Assembly (NCBI GenBank): GCA_037042915.1
Contig: CM073197.1
Span: forward strand, 2,728,001 to 2,792,000
DNA: 64,000 nucleotides
Source of the DNA: Auricularia sp. M13
Taxonomy: Eukaryota; Basidiomycota; Agaricomycetes; Auriculariales; Auriculariaceae
Direction of reading: 5' to 3'
The translations under genes and the position numbers were made by a program. Shown here in pieces: positions 31,381 to 43,756 of this stretch; the stretch's first letter is position 1, and the number at the start of each line of letters is the position of its first letter. The notes below the pieces were generated by a model, which was not told the origin of the DNA, did no database searches, and saw nothing but the letters and a program-made list of their open reading frames with translations.

Positions 31381-32419
31381 CCTCTCCTGAGACAGCATCC
31401 CCGCACAGACTCGCATATTCCTGAGCCCTCCCTAGCTAAGAATAATTGCTCCAATGACAGTAATTGTGTATTCTCTGCCGTAAGTGCCCCCCTAGCCACC
31501 TCCTGTGCCGTAAGGTAGAGCGCTGTGCCGTAACCTTTCTCTCCCACGCAGAGTGAGCACAGAACGGCTATGCTGACGCCAGCGCAAGTTGAGGCTTGGA
31601 CTGGTCCTCGGAATCTGACCCTCCCATTCATTCGCAGACAAGTTCTTCCGTCGGCTGCAGAGCACAAGTTGTAGACGCTCCCGAGGGAACGATCGTGCGT
31701 CTAAACACTGCATAAACAGTGGTTGGCAGGTTGCGGGTCGTCAGCTGAGCAAAAGCGCTCTCGGCTCTTTTCATTGTGTCTATTGCGCTACTAGCACGCA
31801 CAGAGACGCCACGACATCTGCATCCATGTCAACAATGTGTTATTCTGGGCAGGATATTATTCCAGATCATTCGGATTCCCGAGGAAGGTATATGATTATC
31901 ATGGTTCTCAGGCCTCCCAGGCCCTTGCGTACTCTCCGCTGTACATCTATCCCGGCAGAGCTATTCTCACCGGTATGTAAGCAATTACTTCTCTAAAGAA
32001 AGCGTTACGTACGCCCAAATGAAGCCGTGAGCGAATGTCCTCCATATAGAACCGGCTCGGACATTCCAAAGACGACCTGGCCAGTCCGTCGAAGGCCTTT
32101 GCAATGCCGGAATATGAAAATAAAAGTGGGCACTACCAGCTGACTAGTCGAGCTACGTCGTTCTCTTTCTGTGTGCCGATGAGAAGTACTTTGAACCGAG
32201 CCATCCAGCGCCGAGCGGTGTAAAGGGGGCTGAACTGCGCAAAACGCACGTGCCCGTACACTCCCTCGCTGGAAATATCCCTCTGACTCGAGGCACGTGT
32301 AACAGCAAGGTGTTATTGGTTGTTGAGCATGTAACTGCTGATGTAACGCATGTGCAATGTCAAATGGATTTTGTTCGTCAATACTGTACACGACAGCTTT
32401 ATTCTCTACGCTCCCTGGC
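31381..32419. other. Intergenic, 1.0 kb
   Basis: Upstream flank of the micro-exon gene and 3' flank of the GH31 gene. No coding segment is recognised. Confidence 0.35.
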
Positions 32420-35400
32420 TCAGTGCAGCGCGAGCTCAAACTCCTTGTTCAGGTCAATAGCCAGCGACGCCACCTCCAACCGTCCAACAGCCTCATCAAA
32501 CTTCCAGCTGCCCTCCTGGAGCGCATGCCCGTCAGCGGTAACGCGCTGCGGGCCCTTCTTGACGCCGAGCACAGTAACCTTCTCAAGCGTCTGGTGCACC
32601 ATAAACGCCCCAGTCGCCGCAATGCGCAGCTTGCCGCTGCCGACGCTCTCAACATGGAAGACAAGCTCCTTCGCCGGCCCCGGCGGGTCGCTGATGCCGT
32701 CGTCCAAGTACGCCGTGCCGAACGCGCGGCCGTGGCGGTCGAGCACGATGAGTAGCTCGAACGGGCCCTCGCGCGTCTCCGCCGTGGTGTACGCCGGGCG
32801 CGAGTGCAGCAGCAGCGCGGCGCCCGAGCGGATGTGCACGTTGATATGCCCGAGGGGCGCCTTGAGCGTCGTGTTCTTGTGTGCGGCTGCCTTGAGCGGT
32901 CTGTGAGTGTACCAGTCGTACCAGACTGTGCCAGTGGCAACTCCAGGGAATATGCCTGCATTCGTCCGGGTAAGGAGGGCATGAGCCTCTCCGGTCTCTC
33001 GTGAGAAAGAGCTGAGAGCAACGTACCGTCAACGGTATCGACGTTAGGCTCAAGAACAGGCGTGACAAGGATGTCACGGCCGATGAGGAACTGCCTGTCC
33101 ACGCCGAAGAGCTCCGATTCAGTCGGGAACTCATACCACAGCGCGCGCACGGGCGGCGTGCCGTAACGCGAAGCATTGGCAAACAGCGTGTACTAGCCAC
33201 CATTCAGAGTTCTGTCTCACGCACGTTCCCCAATGACGAGACGTACCCAGTAAGGCAGCAGAGCATACCGCACGGCAATGGCAGTCCGCGACGCCTCAGC
33301 GACGCTGTCCCACCGGTACGGCTCCTGCGAGATCGCGCCGCGGATGTTGTGGTTGCGGTAGAAGGGCGTGAACGCTGCGAGCTGCATCCATCTGTTGCAT
33401 AGCTCTTCATTGGTGTTTCCACCTGAGAACGATGCATCAGCATCTTCTCACATAAAGTGTTAAGTTGAATGATGAACCACGTACCAAATCCACAGGTATC
33501 CGCGCCGACCATGGGGATCTGGAACAGCTGGAACTGCAATACGCCCTGAATGCTCATATACATCCATTTCCACTTGCTGTTGTTGTCTCCAAGCTGCACA
33601 ACGACCCATGATGAGAGCACGTCAAGCCAGCGACTCAGCGTACTCACCCAGTGACCGGTCCACTTCCCGGACGAAGCAAAGGTCGAACGCGAAATGATAA
33701 ACGGCCGCTCGCCCTTATGAATCTTCCGAAGCGCGTTGTGCGTAGCGCGTTCCTCCATCAAGCCCCAGAGGCTGTGCACATCGAGCTCAGCATAGCCGGG
33801 TGCGTGTGTCGCGTTGGTGGCTACCGTGTGCACCGACAGCGGCCCGAAGCCTACACAGACATAATGAGACCTTTGGGAAGGGCGATGCGAGAAGAGGAAG
33901 CGGATGTACCGTTGTGTATTGTGTAAGGCGGAGAGTTGATTTCGATACCAGTCTGGTTCCCCGCCCCGAGTCCGCGGCGAAGCAGCTCGACGTCACGGTC
34001 GGACTTAGGCTCCGTTGCGCCGCAGGTGAGTTTGCCGTCCACTGTGATGTTGCCACTCGGTCCGGAGATCGTGGCGTTGTAGCTACACATACAAACGTCA
34101 GGCCACCGTTGAAAGCAGGCGGTGGAAATTTTCCGCACCATTCAGGCCAGTCGAGGACGAGGTTTCCCGGATCGCCAGGAAGAATGAACGGCGCGCTCGT
34201 ATTGCTGATATCAATGCCCGATCCGCTGGAGAGTAGAGCAACACATCTCCGTGAGACCAAAGGAAATATAAAGTGGGGAAAACAGGACGTACCACGAGCC
34301 GTCGCAGAACGAGCTGACCTCGTTCATGTCGAGCCAGATGCCGCTGTACTCAACGCCGCTCGTGCTCCAGTTGGCGAGCGCCTCCGTCCACCACTCCTCT
34401 GTCTTTTCGGAGAACCAGTCGGGGAAAACCTGTGCGATGAGTTGCAATCAGCCTGAGCCGAAAATTCAGGACGCGCGAGGGACACAGACCGTATAGCCTG
34501 GCCAGACTTGGCCGACGTATTCAGAGCCGTCGGGGTTGGTCATGAAGACTTGGCGCTCCACGCCGGACGTGTATGGGTCGTACTGCAAGGGCGGATCAGC
34601 CGCAGGTTATCAAAGAGCGCTTGAGAGATTCGTACAATGTCAGTCTCGTTCACTTGTTTTGGAACTGCAGCGTCCACAATCGGGATGTCTTAAGAAAACA
34701 TTGACATCAGCATTTCGGAGGCCAGGTTCGATTTGTTAGCGTACAGCGCTGGTTGTTTTCTTTCTGAGGATGAAGGTCAGTACATAGTGCATTAGATGTA
34801 GACCAAAGAGCCGAACTCACGAGTTCATGGATAAACTGCCGCACTTCCTCTGCAGGGTAGCTAACAGGATCCGCCGTGTAGTCGCGAACAGCGTGGTAGA
34901 GGTCGATGTCGTTCCACATGACTGCCGCACCGTTCAGCTCGCACACACATGATGGGGGATGGGCGCGACGGAACCTTCCAGAGGAATGTTCGCCTCCCGC
35001 ATGCGAGTCACTTGTTCCCTCGTTTCGTTGATATCCTTGTATCCCCAGCTTTTTGGCGGTGTCAGCGACATACATATGATTGGATAATGTGACCTGACGG
35101 ACCGGCAGAGCTGGAAGCCAAAGCCCCAGTACGGTTGCCAGGTCGGCAGGCCGACGATTTCGGCATACTGCTCGATGACTTGGATTGGTGAGGGACCGGA
35201 GAGGAAGTAGAGGTCCAACACGCCGCCGATCATGCGATATTCGACCAAGGACACCTCGGATTCCGGAGGAGTGAGCAGCATGACATCGCCGGCCGCTGCG
35301 CTACTCGACGTGAATGCGCAGTTCTCCGTACAATGGCTGACTGCGCACCTCATGAGGAAAACACCGTGCGTCTTCGAGCTGTCCTTTGTCGCGCGGTGCT

Positions 35401-36369
35401 CCATGTAGATGGGATGCGAGCCGTACCTACGAATATCAGCAAGGAAGTGCGCGCGAGCTTTCACACCTACACATTCTCGTCGATGGGGTCACCAACATCG
35501 CGTGCCCACAACGCCTGAACGGTGCCGACGCCGCCGTCCGTGCCGACATCCCTGCGGAAGCCGCTGCTTGCCAGGACTTCGCCGAGACCGTAAACATTCG
35601 CACCACGCGGCAGGGCAGAAGTCAGCTACATCCACAGCACCATGTCAGAGCTGTCCAGCGCTTGGTATGCACACTCCACTGTACCTGCAGGTACTGATCC
35701 TCGAAGACGAGCGGGAAGCCATCGAGCGCCGTGCTGGCGTCCGTCTCGATGACCGGCGGGATGGGCGTGGGCGGCAGCGACGACACGCGCGTGTCGAACA
35801 GCGGCGCGCCGGCCGGGTCGTCGCGGCGCGTAACCCAGAACGCGAACGGGCTCGACGTGAAGTTGAACACGAGCTCGGCATCGTGCGCGAAGCTCGCCTC
35901 TGGAGGCGCCGGGCGCGCGATCACGGCGTCTGGGATGCGGAACTGGGAATCGGCGGCGTCGAAGATGTTGACGTGCAGGCTCGACGGGGTCAGGCGCCTA
36001 TTGCACGGCACGGGGAGCTGAAGGCGCGCTCACCGTGTCTTCGATTCGTACGTCACCTCCAGCGCCAGCTCCCTATAGTCGTTGCCGAACGCGTTGCACG
36101 CGGCGCCCGCGAGCTCAAGACGGGCGGTGAGCCCGGTCTTGGTGTTTTCGAGTGAAGAGAGCGTGTATCCTGGTCATGATCGACGCTGTGTGAATCCGGG
36201 GAACGCGAACAGCAGCGACCGCAGTGCGCGCACCTGGGCAGGCCGAGACGTTCAGCGAGTGCTTGACTTCATCCAGCGCGAGCAGGCGTTGCTGGAGCGA
36301 CGAAAGGTCACGCGCATGTGCGGTGAGCGCGTGAGCCGCGACGAGCGCGACAGAGTACGCGGCGAACAT
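32420..36369 (-). CDS. Secreted GH31 alpha-glucosidase
   Basis: A multi-exon gene with signal peptide [19 protein letters not shown]. Successive GH31 blocks are in order: [11 protein letters not shown] and [18 protein letters not shown] (N-terminal beta domain); [60 protein letters not shown]. The nucleophile Asp is in [13 protein letters not shown]. The acid/base Asp is in LGDN after a spliced GHW. Then come [13 protein letters not shown] and [17 protein letters not shown] (built from shifted frames). The C-terminal beta-sandwich ends NKEFELALH. It retains both catalytic Asp and should release glucose from alpha-1,4/1,6-glucans outside the cell. The start at 36369 is chosen because the TATA box leaves no room for the ATG at 36399. 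Confidence 0.9.
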
Positions 36370-36406
36370 GTCGATGCCGGTGCAAGATGCGAGGACCAAC
36401 TTGGGG

Positions 36407-36417
36407 CTTTATATATA
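36407..36417 (-). promoter_or_regulatory. TATA box of the GH31 gene (decides its start codon)
   Basis: TATATATAAAG on the minus strand, ~40-48 bp upstream of ATG 36369 and only 8 bp from the in-frame ATG 36399. Transcripts starting ~30 bp downstream would exclude the upstream ATG. Confidence 0.6.
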
Positions 36418-37608
36418 GGGCGTCATGCGCAGTCATGGGTTCAGCGTCAACTCGCCGTTGAAATTGAATCAACCTGGCCGAAAGTCGGAAAGAAGGGAAG
36501 CAGAAGGAGAACCGCAGACAGATCTCAGATCGACTGATTCGACAGTTGCCCCGTCATGTGATCTCTAAAGCCGAATTTGCAGTTCGAAGCCTGTTGGCTC
36601 TCACGGAAAATGGGAAACATAGTGTACACTTGTAGCTAGTGACGGGCCTACTAGATACTAACGAGATTTCGAGAATTGCAACGTGATGCACAACTTGGGA
36701 AGTAAGCCCGGATTTCAGCGCGCCAATCCTCCCTGACCACCCACCTAGAAACATCTACTCATGGAATAGTATCATAGCCCCTACCCTTCCTCAGCAATGA
36801 GATTGGGATCGATACGTAGGAATTCAGCCTGGATAACAGCGCCGAACCCAGCAGTAGCGCCTATCGAGGCTCCAAGCCTCCTTGAGCAGCAAACCACCTG
36901 GACAAAGGCAACATCTGCCCACTGAGAATAGTCTCCAACCACATGTATATCTCTGTAGAGTCTTCTCCAACCGAAGTCTCACGATGAGATAACTATTGCT
37001 ACAACAGGAATCGGAGCGCCCACTGTCAGATGCTGGGATTTATTTCTTGCCGACTTGTCACCCCAAGCAGACCCGGTAGCGCGTGAGATTTCCGACGATA
37101 AAGTTCTAGAAGACTATACCGTCCTTTTTGCCATGGAATTAAAGAGCGGAAGCCTGGACTCGCTTCGCTCGACTGTAAGCGCTGGCGGCGTCCATCTCAG
37201 CCACGATGGCGCTCTGACTCTCTTCCGCTCATCCCCATGCGTACATCCACAGGTAAGTCGTCCACAGTCGTCGCGACATCGATGATAATAGCTCAGTCTC
37301 CCGCTCGGGATCGCGCCGTGCATACGCCAACCTGCAGCGCTGTGCGAGCGTGAACAAGCAACGTTAACGTAAGATAGCTAGCTGCATGCCCTCATCCACG
37401 AACAAGTGACAGTTCTACGTTTCATCCCAATGCCTGAGCATTTAACTCGTGTGCGAACGACGGATAATGACGACTCGCATGTTCAAGAACAAGCCTGGTC
37501 CATTTCTCGAGCAAGAATTACATGTCCATCCGATGCGCCAACGTGCCAACGATGAGAACTTCATCACCAATGAGTGCGAGGGTATAACATACGACGCGCC
37601 GAAGCCGT
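36418..37608. other. Intergenic, 1.2 kb
   Basis: Between GH31 (-) and SEC9 (-). A short plus ORF at 37055-37285 has no similarity I recognise. No repeats or RNA genes were seen. Confidence 0.35.
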
Positions 37609-39102
37609 TTAGTAGCGCTTGAGCTGCAGCAAAGTCAGCTCCCTGAGCAGTCACAAAGGATCGCAAAACATACCCTGTTGGTGTTCCTGACGACAGCAAC
37701 GTCGACGTCATCCGTCTTCCTCTCCAGCGTCTGGATGCGGTTGTTTTGCCTGTCGACCTCCTGGCCCATCGCCAGGCCGAGGTTCTTCATGCGCGCAACG
37801 GCGTCAGCGATGCCGTCGAGGTTGTCGTCCAGCTCGTCCTCGAGCTCGTCGTCGCTGGCCGTGGCCTCGAACTGGTAGCGCTTGCGCTGCTCCTGGCGCA
37901 ACCGCTGCTCCGCCTCGGTGCGGTACCTGCCCGAGCCTCCGGTGCCGCGCGTCGGGGCGCCATCTAAACCGGCGCCCTGATCATAGTCATCCTGGCCGTA
38001 TGAGTCCTGGCGGCCATACGCTGCGGCGCGCCCGATGCGCGCCTGCGACTCGCGCACGTCCGCTGCGTTGCGGTCGAGCTCCTCGCGCTCCTCCTGGTGG
38101 CGCGCGAGCATCTTGGCCTCCTGCGCCGCGCGCTTCTTGTCCTTGTTGAACACGATGACCGGCCGGAAGATGGACTTGTTGAGCTGCTTAAGCTCGTCCA
38201 CCTTGTCCTCCGCGCGCCGCGAGTTGTACTTGGCGATGTCCAGATGCCGCTCGGTCGCGCCCAGTTTCTCTGCAATGTGTGAAGTGTGAGCACAGAAGGG
38301 GAACACAACACAAGTTGGACGTAAGCGCACCGGACTGGTCGCCCAGCTTGATGAGCGTGTTGGTCGCCGTTTCCTCGGCCTCGCGGGCAATGCGCAGGGC
38401 GTTGCGCGTGGACGCCAGACTCTCCTGCTTAGTGGCCTTCATGCTGGTCTTGATGGCCTCGACGTCCTCCTCCTCATCGCCGCCCTCCTCGCGGCGGCGG
38501 TCCCAGTCCTGCTCCGTCGGGAAGCGCTGTTCCTGGTCGTTTCCGAGGCGACGGGGCACATTGGGGTTATAGCCGGAGAACAGCGCAGCGCGGTCGGCGT
38601 CGAGGTTGGCGTCGCCGCGAGAGTACGGGTCGCCGGCCTTGACAAGAGCAGGCGAGGATCGCGCGTAGCGATCCGGGACTACCTGCTGCTGGCTGGGCGT
38701 ACCGTAGCGCGCAGGGGGCTGCTGTTGACCGCCGCCGTATCGGTCTGGCTGCTGCTGCTGGCCGCCACCGTAGCGATCTGGCTGGCCACCACCATATCTG
38801 TCGGGTGTGCCATAACGGGCGGGGGGCTGCTGCTGCTGCTGGCCGTATCGGTCTGGCGCTGCACCGTACCTGTCCGGCGCAGCACCATAGCGGTCGGGTG
38901 CTGCGCCATAACGGTCAGGCGCTGCGCCATAGCGGTCAGGCGCTGCGCCATAACGGTCGGGCGCTGGAGCTCCGTAGCCCTGACCGCCGCCTGGCGCGCC
39001 GGAGGGGTCTTGGGGCCGCCTGAGTTTATTGGGGCCAGCCTGCTGGTCCTGTGGAGGCGGAATGGCCGGGCTGTTGTTGTTGCTGCGTCGAAAGAACGAC
39101 AT
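37609..39102 (-). CDS. SEC9: SEC9/SNAP-25-type t-SNARE
   Basis: Three exons, 38331-39102, 37674-38269 and 37609-37623 (a five-codon last exon LKRY-stop), total 460 residues. The N-terminal ~140 residues are Gln/Pro/Gly-rich with six consecutive PDRYG units and four more scattered. Two SNARE helices follow. The Qb helix is around IKTSMKATKQESLASTRNAL to IKLGDQSEKLGATERHL. The Qc helix is around ELDDNLDGIADAVARMKNLG to VAVVRNTNRLKRY. The zero-layer Gln is expected in GDQS and in QTLERKTDDVD. No TM segment, as in Sec9. It pairs with Sso/Snc SNAREs for exocytosis at the plasma membrane and hyphal tip. Phases are verified arithmetically. Confidence 0.92.
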
Positions 39103-39897
39103 GGTCGTGGTCGGCGGTCAAGGAATGGCTATGGGCCGCCGGGAGCATCGCCAGGCGATGAGGGATTGCGCCGGATTATGTCAGCAATTCACACTATCGC
39201 CACACAAGGTCTTGTCAAGTAAACAGGAAAACCATGAGATATGTGGGAAGATGTATTCAAATGCTAAAATAAGCCTCAGAGACTACAGCTATAATTGAAA
39301 ATGAGATCACAGCTTCGGGAGAATCTCATAATATCCAGGAATGTAGAGCTGCTGTCCGAGTGCCCGTCGCGAAGGCAGCACATCATATGGGAGCCGGTTT
39401 TGCGACATATAAAGCACATATAAGTATGACTAGTGGTGGTACACTCTCGGGAGACGTCGCTAACTGACACGTGAGGCACTCGCCCGGCGCGCTCTATCAC
39501 CTTGCCCAGGCTGCTGCTGCTTCCCCGCAATACCTAGGCGTTTCGCCGCTACTGCGCTATATACGTCTGAATGTGAGTAGTAAATACCAGGCGTCGCCAG
39601 ATAGGAGGTGACTTGGGGCACCGCACTCACGACGGCACTTCGCGGGCTTATGTCATCTTTTCACACCATAAACGCTCTAATAAAGTAACAACTTAGAACA
39701 TCGAACGTCTCTCCGACAGCAAGCGAATGCTGATAAATAGATTATCGGTCAAGTTCTAGCGCAGTCTCAGTCATGGGACGCGCGGGAATGAAGTACAACA
39801 CATTATATGCAAACATTTACTGCGCCAGATACCAAGTTATACCCCAGCAAGATCCCCACACAACAACCCAGCTCAATCATCGTGACTTTCTTCCCCT
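39103..39897. other. Intergenic, 0.8 kb
   Basis: Promoter of SEC9 and 3' flank of the OPT gene. No gene, repeat or RNA recognised. Confidence 0.3.
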
Positions 39898-42800
39898 TCA
39901 GCTGAACTCGCCGACACCAGGGCCGAAATGCTCGCCCTCGCCGAGCTTCTTCAGCGGGCAGCGCCTGGCGTCGCAGTTTTCGACGAACGGCTTGCTGTTG
40001 CCGACCCAGTCGAGCTCGATGCCGTGGTACTGCAGCGCGAAGAACATGATGATGCCCACGATGGCGATCGCACACGAGAAGGCCGAGGTCGTGATGTAGT
40101 TGTACCTGCGTCAGTCAACCGGTGAGTGAGTATCGACTCTGGGAGTGGGGAGGTGCGCACTTCGACCACCACGCGAGGTAGCGGCGCTTGATGTACACGT
40201 TGAAGAGCCACGCGACGGGCACGACGGGCCAGACGTTCGCCAGACTGTACGGCGCCCAGATGAGGCCGCCGGTCATGATCGCGGGGAGATGGACCTATCC
40301 AGTCAACTGTGTGAGACACGCGTTCGAACGGTGATGACGAGCTGAGGAAAGGCTTACGCTCTTGAGGAACTTGAAGCGGCGGCTGAGGAAGTAGAAGATG
40401 ACCGGGAGCGCGGCGCCAATGAGGAAGAACCATACGAGCGCGCTGTAGATCGCGCCGACGCCAAACATGCGCTTCGGGCCCAGCGTGCCCCACAGCACGG
40501 ACGCAGTGCTGCGACAGTGTGAGACTAGTTCAAGTTGGACGATATGAGATGGGGGCTGCTGCACGTACAAGAAGGTGTTGATGCCCGGGCACGTGAAGTG
40601 GTCCTTCTGGTCGGGGTCGCAGACATCGGGGATTTTGGTGAGCTGAAAGTTGACGATGCCGACGGAGACGACTAGCAATCACCGGGGGTCAGCGGTAAAG
40701 ATGCTACGCGACGAGTACTCACAGGTGGAAACCAGCGTGGCGACCATCTGCGCGGCGAAGGTGACGCGGGGTGCGATGTGCGTGTAGTGCGCAAGCTTGA
40801 GATCCTGCGCGAACGTGATCGTGTGGGCAGTCGTGACGTAGCCGTAAGACTTGAAGACTGTGGAAAAGACATGAGTAAACAACGTTAGTTCTGTCGAAGA
40901 CGCAGCATCTCACAGTTCATAGCGAGAGCATTGCCTTCGAACCAGGCACCACCAATGAACTCGGCCAAGACATTAAGCGTGATGCTGACGTTGGTCGTAG
41001 AATAACTATAGTGCAACGGTCAGTCTCTGCCGTCGTGTATAAAGGGGTAACGGACATAACGCCAACTGCGAGAACTCATCAACGAAGGTATCGTGTGAAG
41101 CGGATAGAACGTACTGGGTATGCAGAAAATAATGGCGAGGAACACGCCGTAAAGGACGACGGCCGGGGTGGTCGTGGTCGGCCATGCACCAACACCGGCA
41201 GCTCCAAGCGCAATCGAGCCAACAAGGACAGAGAAGTACCACCATTCGGGGACTTCCTTGTAGTTGCGCATGATGCGGCTATGAACATCGTTGTTGGTCT
41301 TGAGGACGTTCGTCTTGGACAGCACGCTCTTCAAGCCCAGCCAAATCTCGCGGCGATGGTAGAGAATGGCGTGCGACACCGTGGAGGAGTACGCAGCGAA
41401 GAAGATGCCGTACTGAGTGACGATCAGGCGCTGCCGATAGGCGGAGAAATGGAGCACTTGCGATGAAGATGTTGGCTGCCGACAGGTAGGCCGGCGAGTA
41501 CTGTTTGAAGGCGTCATGGTCGAAGAGACCCGAATCGTCGACGGTGCGGGACACGTTGTAGCGCTTGCCCGTGTTATCGAACACACCGTTACTACGAGGT
41601 TCGTCTCAGTATCGCAGGCAGAAAATATGCGTTGGAGGGGACTACTCACGAGTTGATCGGGAGGTATGCAGTGTACCACACGTTGGACCAGTACATCGCA
41701 ACAATGATTGGGAAGGTGATGAAAACTCCGGAGGCCCACTGAGAGGACAGTCAGCCGCCGCTTGCTACCTCTACGGGCAAACGTACGTTCATGGTCGTCT
41801 ATTGGCAACCGCGAGTTAGCCACATGCACCCTACTAAATTATGTCACGTACGTAGAAGGGGTTGATCCATGGGTCGCTGTACGCGCGACGCGGCTTAGTT
41901 ATAGTGCACATAAGTTGGAGAAAATCTTGCATACGAGTAGAACTGATTGACATCGAACGTCGGGAGAGGATTCAGACCGAGACCCGATCCGCCAGTGCTA
42001 CCAGTGATAGCCGCAAGTGTAACGTTCTGAAACACGAATCAGCAAGAGTATCGATACATGAGAGTGAATTAGTCACCTGCGGGTCAATCCAGACAATCCA
42101 GTTGAAGAACGACAGGGCCTGGAAGAGGTAACCTATCTGTGTGTTAGACACGTATGATTGAAGCGCAATTGACAGCTGGCATACCAGGGAACCAGAAGTA
42201 GACAGCCATGCCGCCGAAGCAGTACATGAAGTACCGCATACGGGACACCTTCCATCCGTTGGCAACATCGTTCCTTCCTGAGTGGAAAGCGCGATTCAGC
42301 GCGATGGTCGCCAAGTTGGAGTACCAGATAGCGTGTGTCGGGTACACCAGGAAGCGGCGAGTCAAGCCAGCAAGGCCATAGCCGATGAAGTTCGTCGACA
42401 AACCAATCAGAACTACGCTGTGTGAGAGTTGCCTCGCTATGGGATGCACCACGAACTCTGGTATCCGAAGTCTGACGCCCACGGCATGTTGAAGAAGCGC
42501 GGGATGTACTGGACGAATACTGTGACCGACGAGTATGAGAACGGGCCATTGATAGGCAGGGACATGGGACTTGCCGACGTAGTTCCTACAGTCACAGAAC
42601 GTCAGCTTCCAAACATTACAGGGCTAGTCGAACTGACGTGTATGGAGCACCAAAGCCGACGTTCGCCATGATGGTGATAACCTATGCAAGTATTAGACTA
42701 TACGTATATCGGCCTCCGGGCAGGTACCATGTGCTCCTTCATGTTGAAAGGACCGCTAAGCGAATATAAGCAGGCTATATTGTCAATCAAGCTGAGCTCT

Positions 42801-43756
42801 TACGGATTCAGAGAGAAGCTTTTGCCAAAGACTGTCCATTCACGCGTGGGAAGGACGCTCTCGAAGAGCTTGCCGGCAGGGTATGCCAACAGTTGGGCAA
42901 CGTTGGCTCCAACGGCTGAAGGAACGTCAGGAAATGAAGCTGATGTGACTTGCGCACGTACAGATGGCCGGGTAACGGATGGAGAAGAACTACACAAGAA
43001 TGTTAGACGAATACGGTGCGCTGCGATCGGATATAACCTGGTTGATGAACGCTCTGCAAGACGGTCAGGGCGCATCGCGTGGCGATAAGATAAGTAATCA
43101 CTGACCCCGCAGCGACGAAAACGAGACCGATCGCCCATGCACTGCCCAATTGTTATTCTGCTTGGCAGGCCTGAGAATTGGTCACGTACCGGAAGGTGCT
43201 CGCTGGCAGAGACGGGTCATCGTGGTTATCGACGACAGCACGAACTTGGAGATGGTGAGCTCCAGACGCGCAAACGCTTGGTCAGCGACGAACCTTCGGG
43301 GTATGGACTGTTGAACAGGATCAAGGCCGCCTCGATCTTGAGTTCTTGGTATAGCCTGTCGTACGTCGCCGGGTCTTTCTCGCGGAGGTCCTTCTCCTCA
43401 AGAAAGCGGTGAGCAAGGGCAAGAACCTTGGACGGGAAGTTCGGGTCGTATGTATGCTACAAACAATGTCAGGGATGCGCCACGCTTATGTCAAGACAGC
43501 TCGCACGTTATCGACGATGTCCCGTGCGGCCTTGAGAACATCTTCCTCAGTGAGGTTGTCAGACTGTGCGATGGCCTCTTCAATGTCCGCGCCAACGGCT
43601 TGGATGTCGGCCTCGAGCTCAGCCTATGGCGTGCTGTAAGTTGTCATGCAGAGCGGCAATTGCTATAGGACATACGACGTCTGGAACGACGTGCTTCTCG
43701 TCGAAGTGCCCCTTGTCCGGCGATGGAGTGCGTTTCTCGTCGACTGAGTTGGCCAT
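39898..43756 (-). CDS. Oligopeptide transporter, OPT family (about 20 introns)
   Basis: Starts ATG at 43756 (MANSVDEKRTPSPDKGHFDE) and ends GVGEFS-stop at 39898. Between them, family blocks appear in order in alternating frames: KVLALAHRFLEEKDLREKD; AGKLFESVLPTREWTVFG; GPFNMKEHMVITIMANVGFG; ATIALNRAFHSGRNDVANGW; MRYFMYCFGGMAVYFWFPG; ALSFFNWIVWIDPQ; RQRLIVTQYGIFFAAYSS; NDVHSRIMRNYKEVPEWW; TLNVLAEFIGGAWFEGNALA; FKSYGYVTTAHTITFAQDL; RMFGVGAIYSALVWFFLIG; and LDWVGNSKPFVENCDARRC. The blocks GPFNMKEH and EVPEWW are diagnostic of the proton-coupled OPT family, with 12-16 TM helices. It imports small peptides, including glutathione, across the plasma membrane. The introns are numerous and short; individual boundaries were not all resolved. 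Confidence 0.9.

Noticed and set aside
36370-36399. Upstream ATG at 36399 for GH31
   Set aside because: It lies only 8 bp from the TATA box, so transcripts would start downstream of it.
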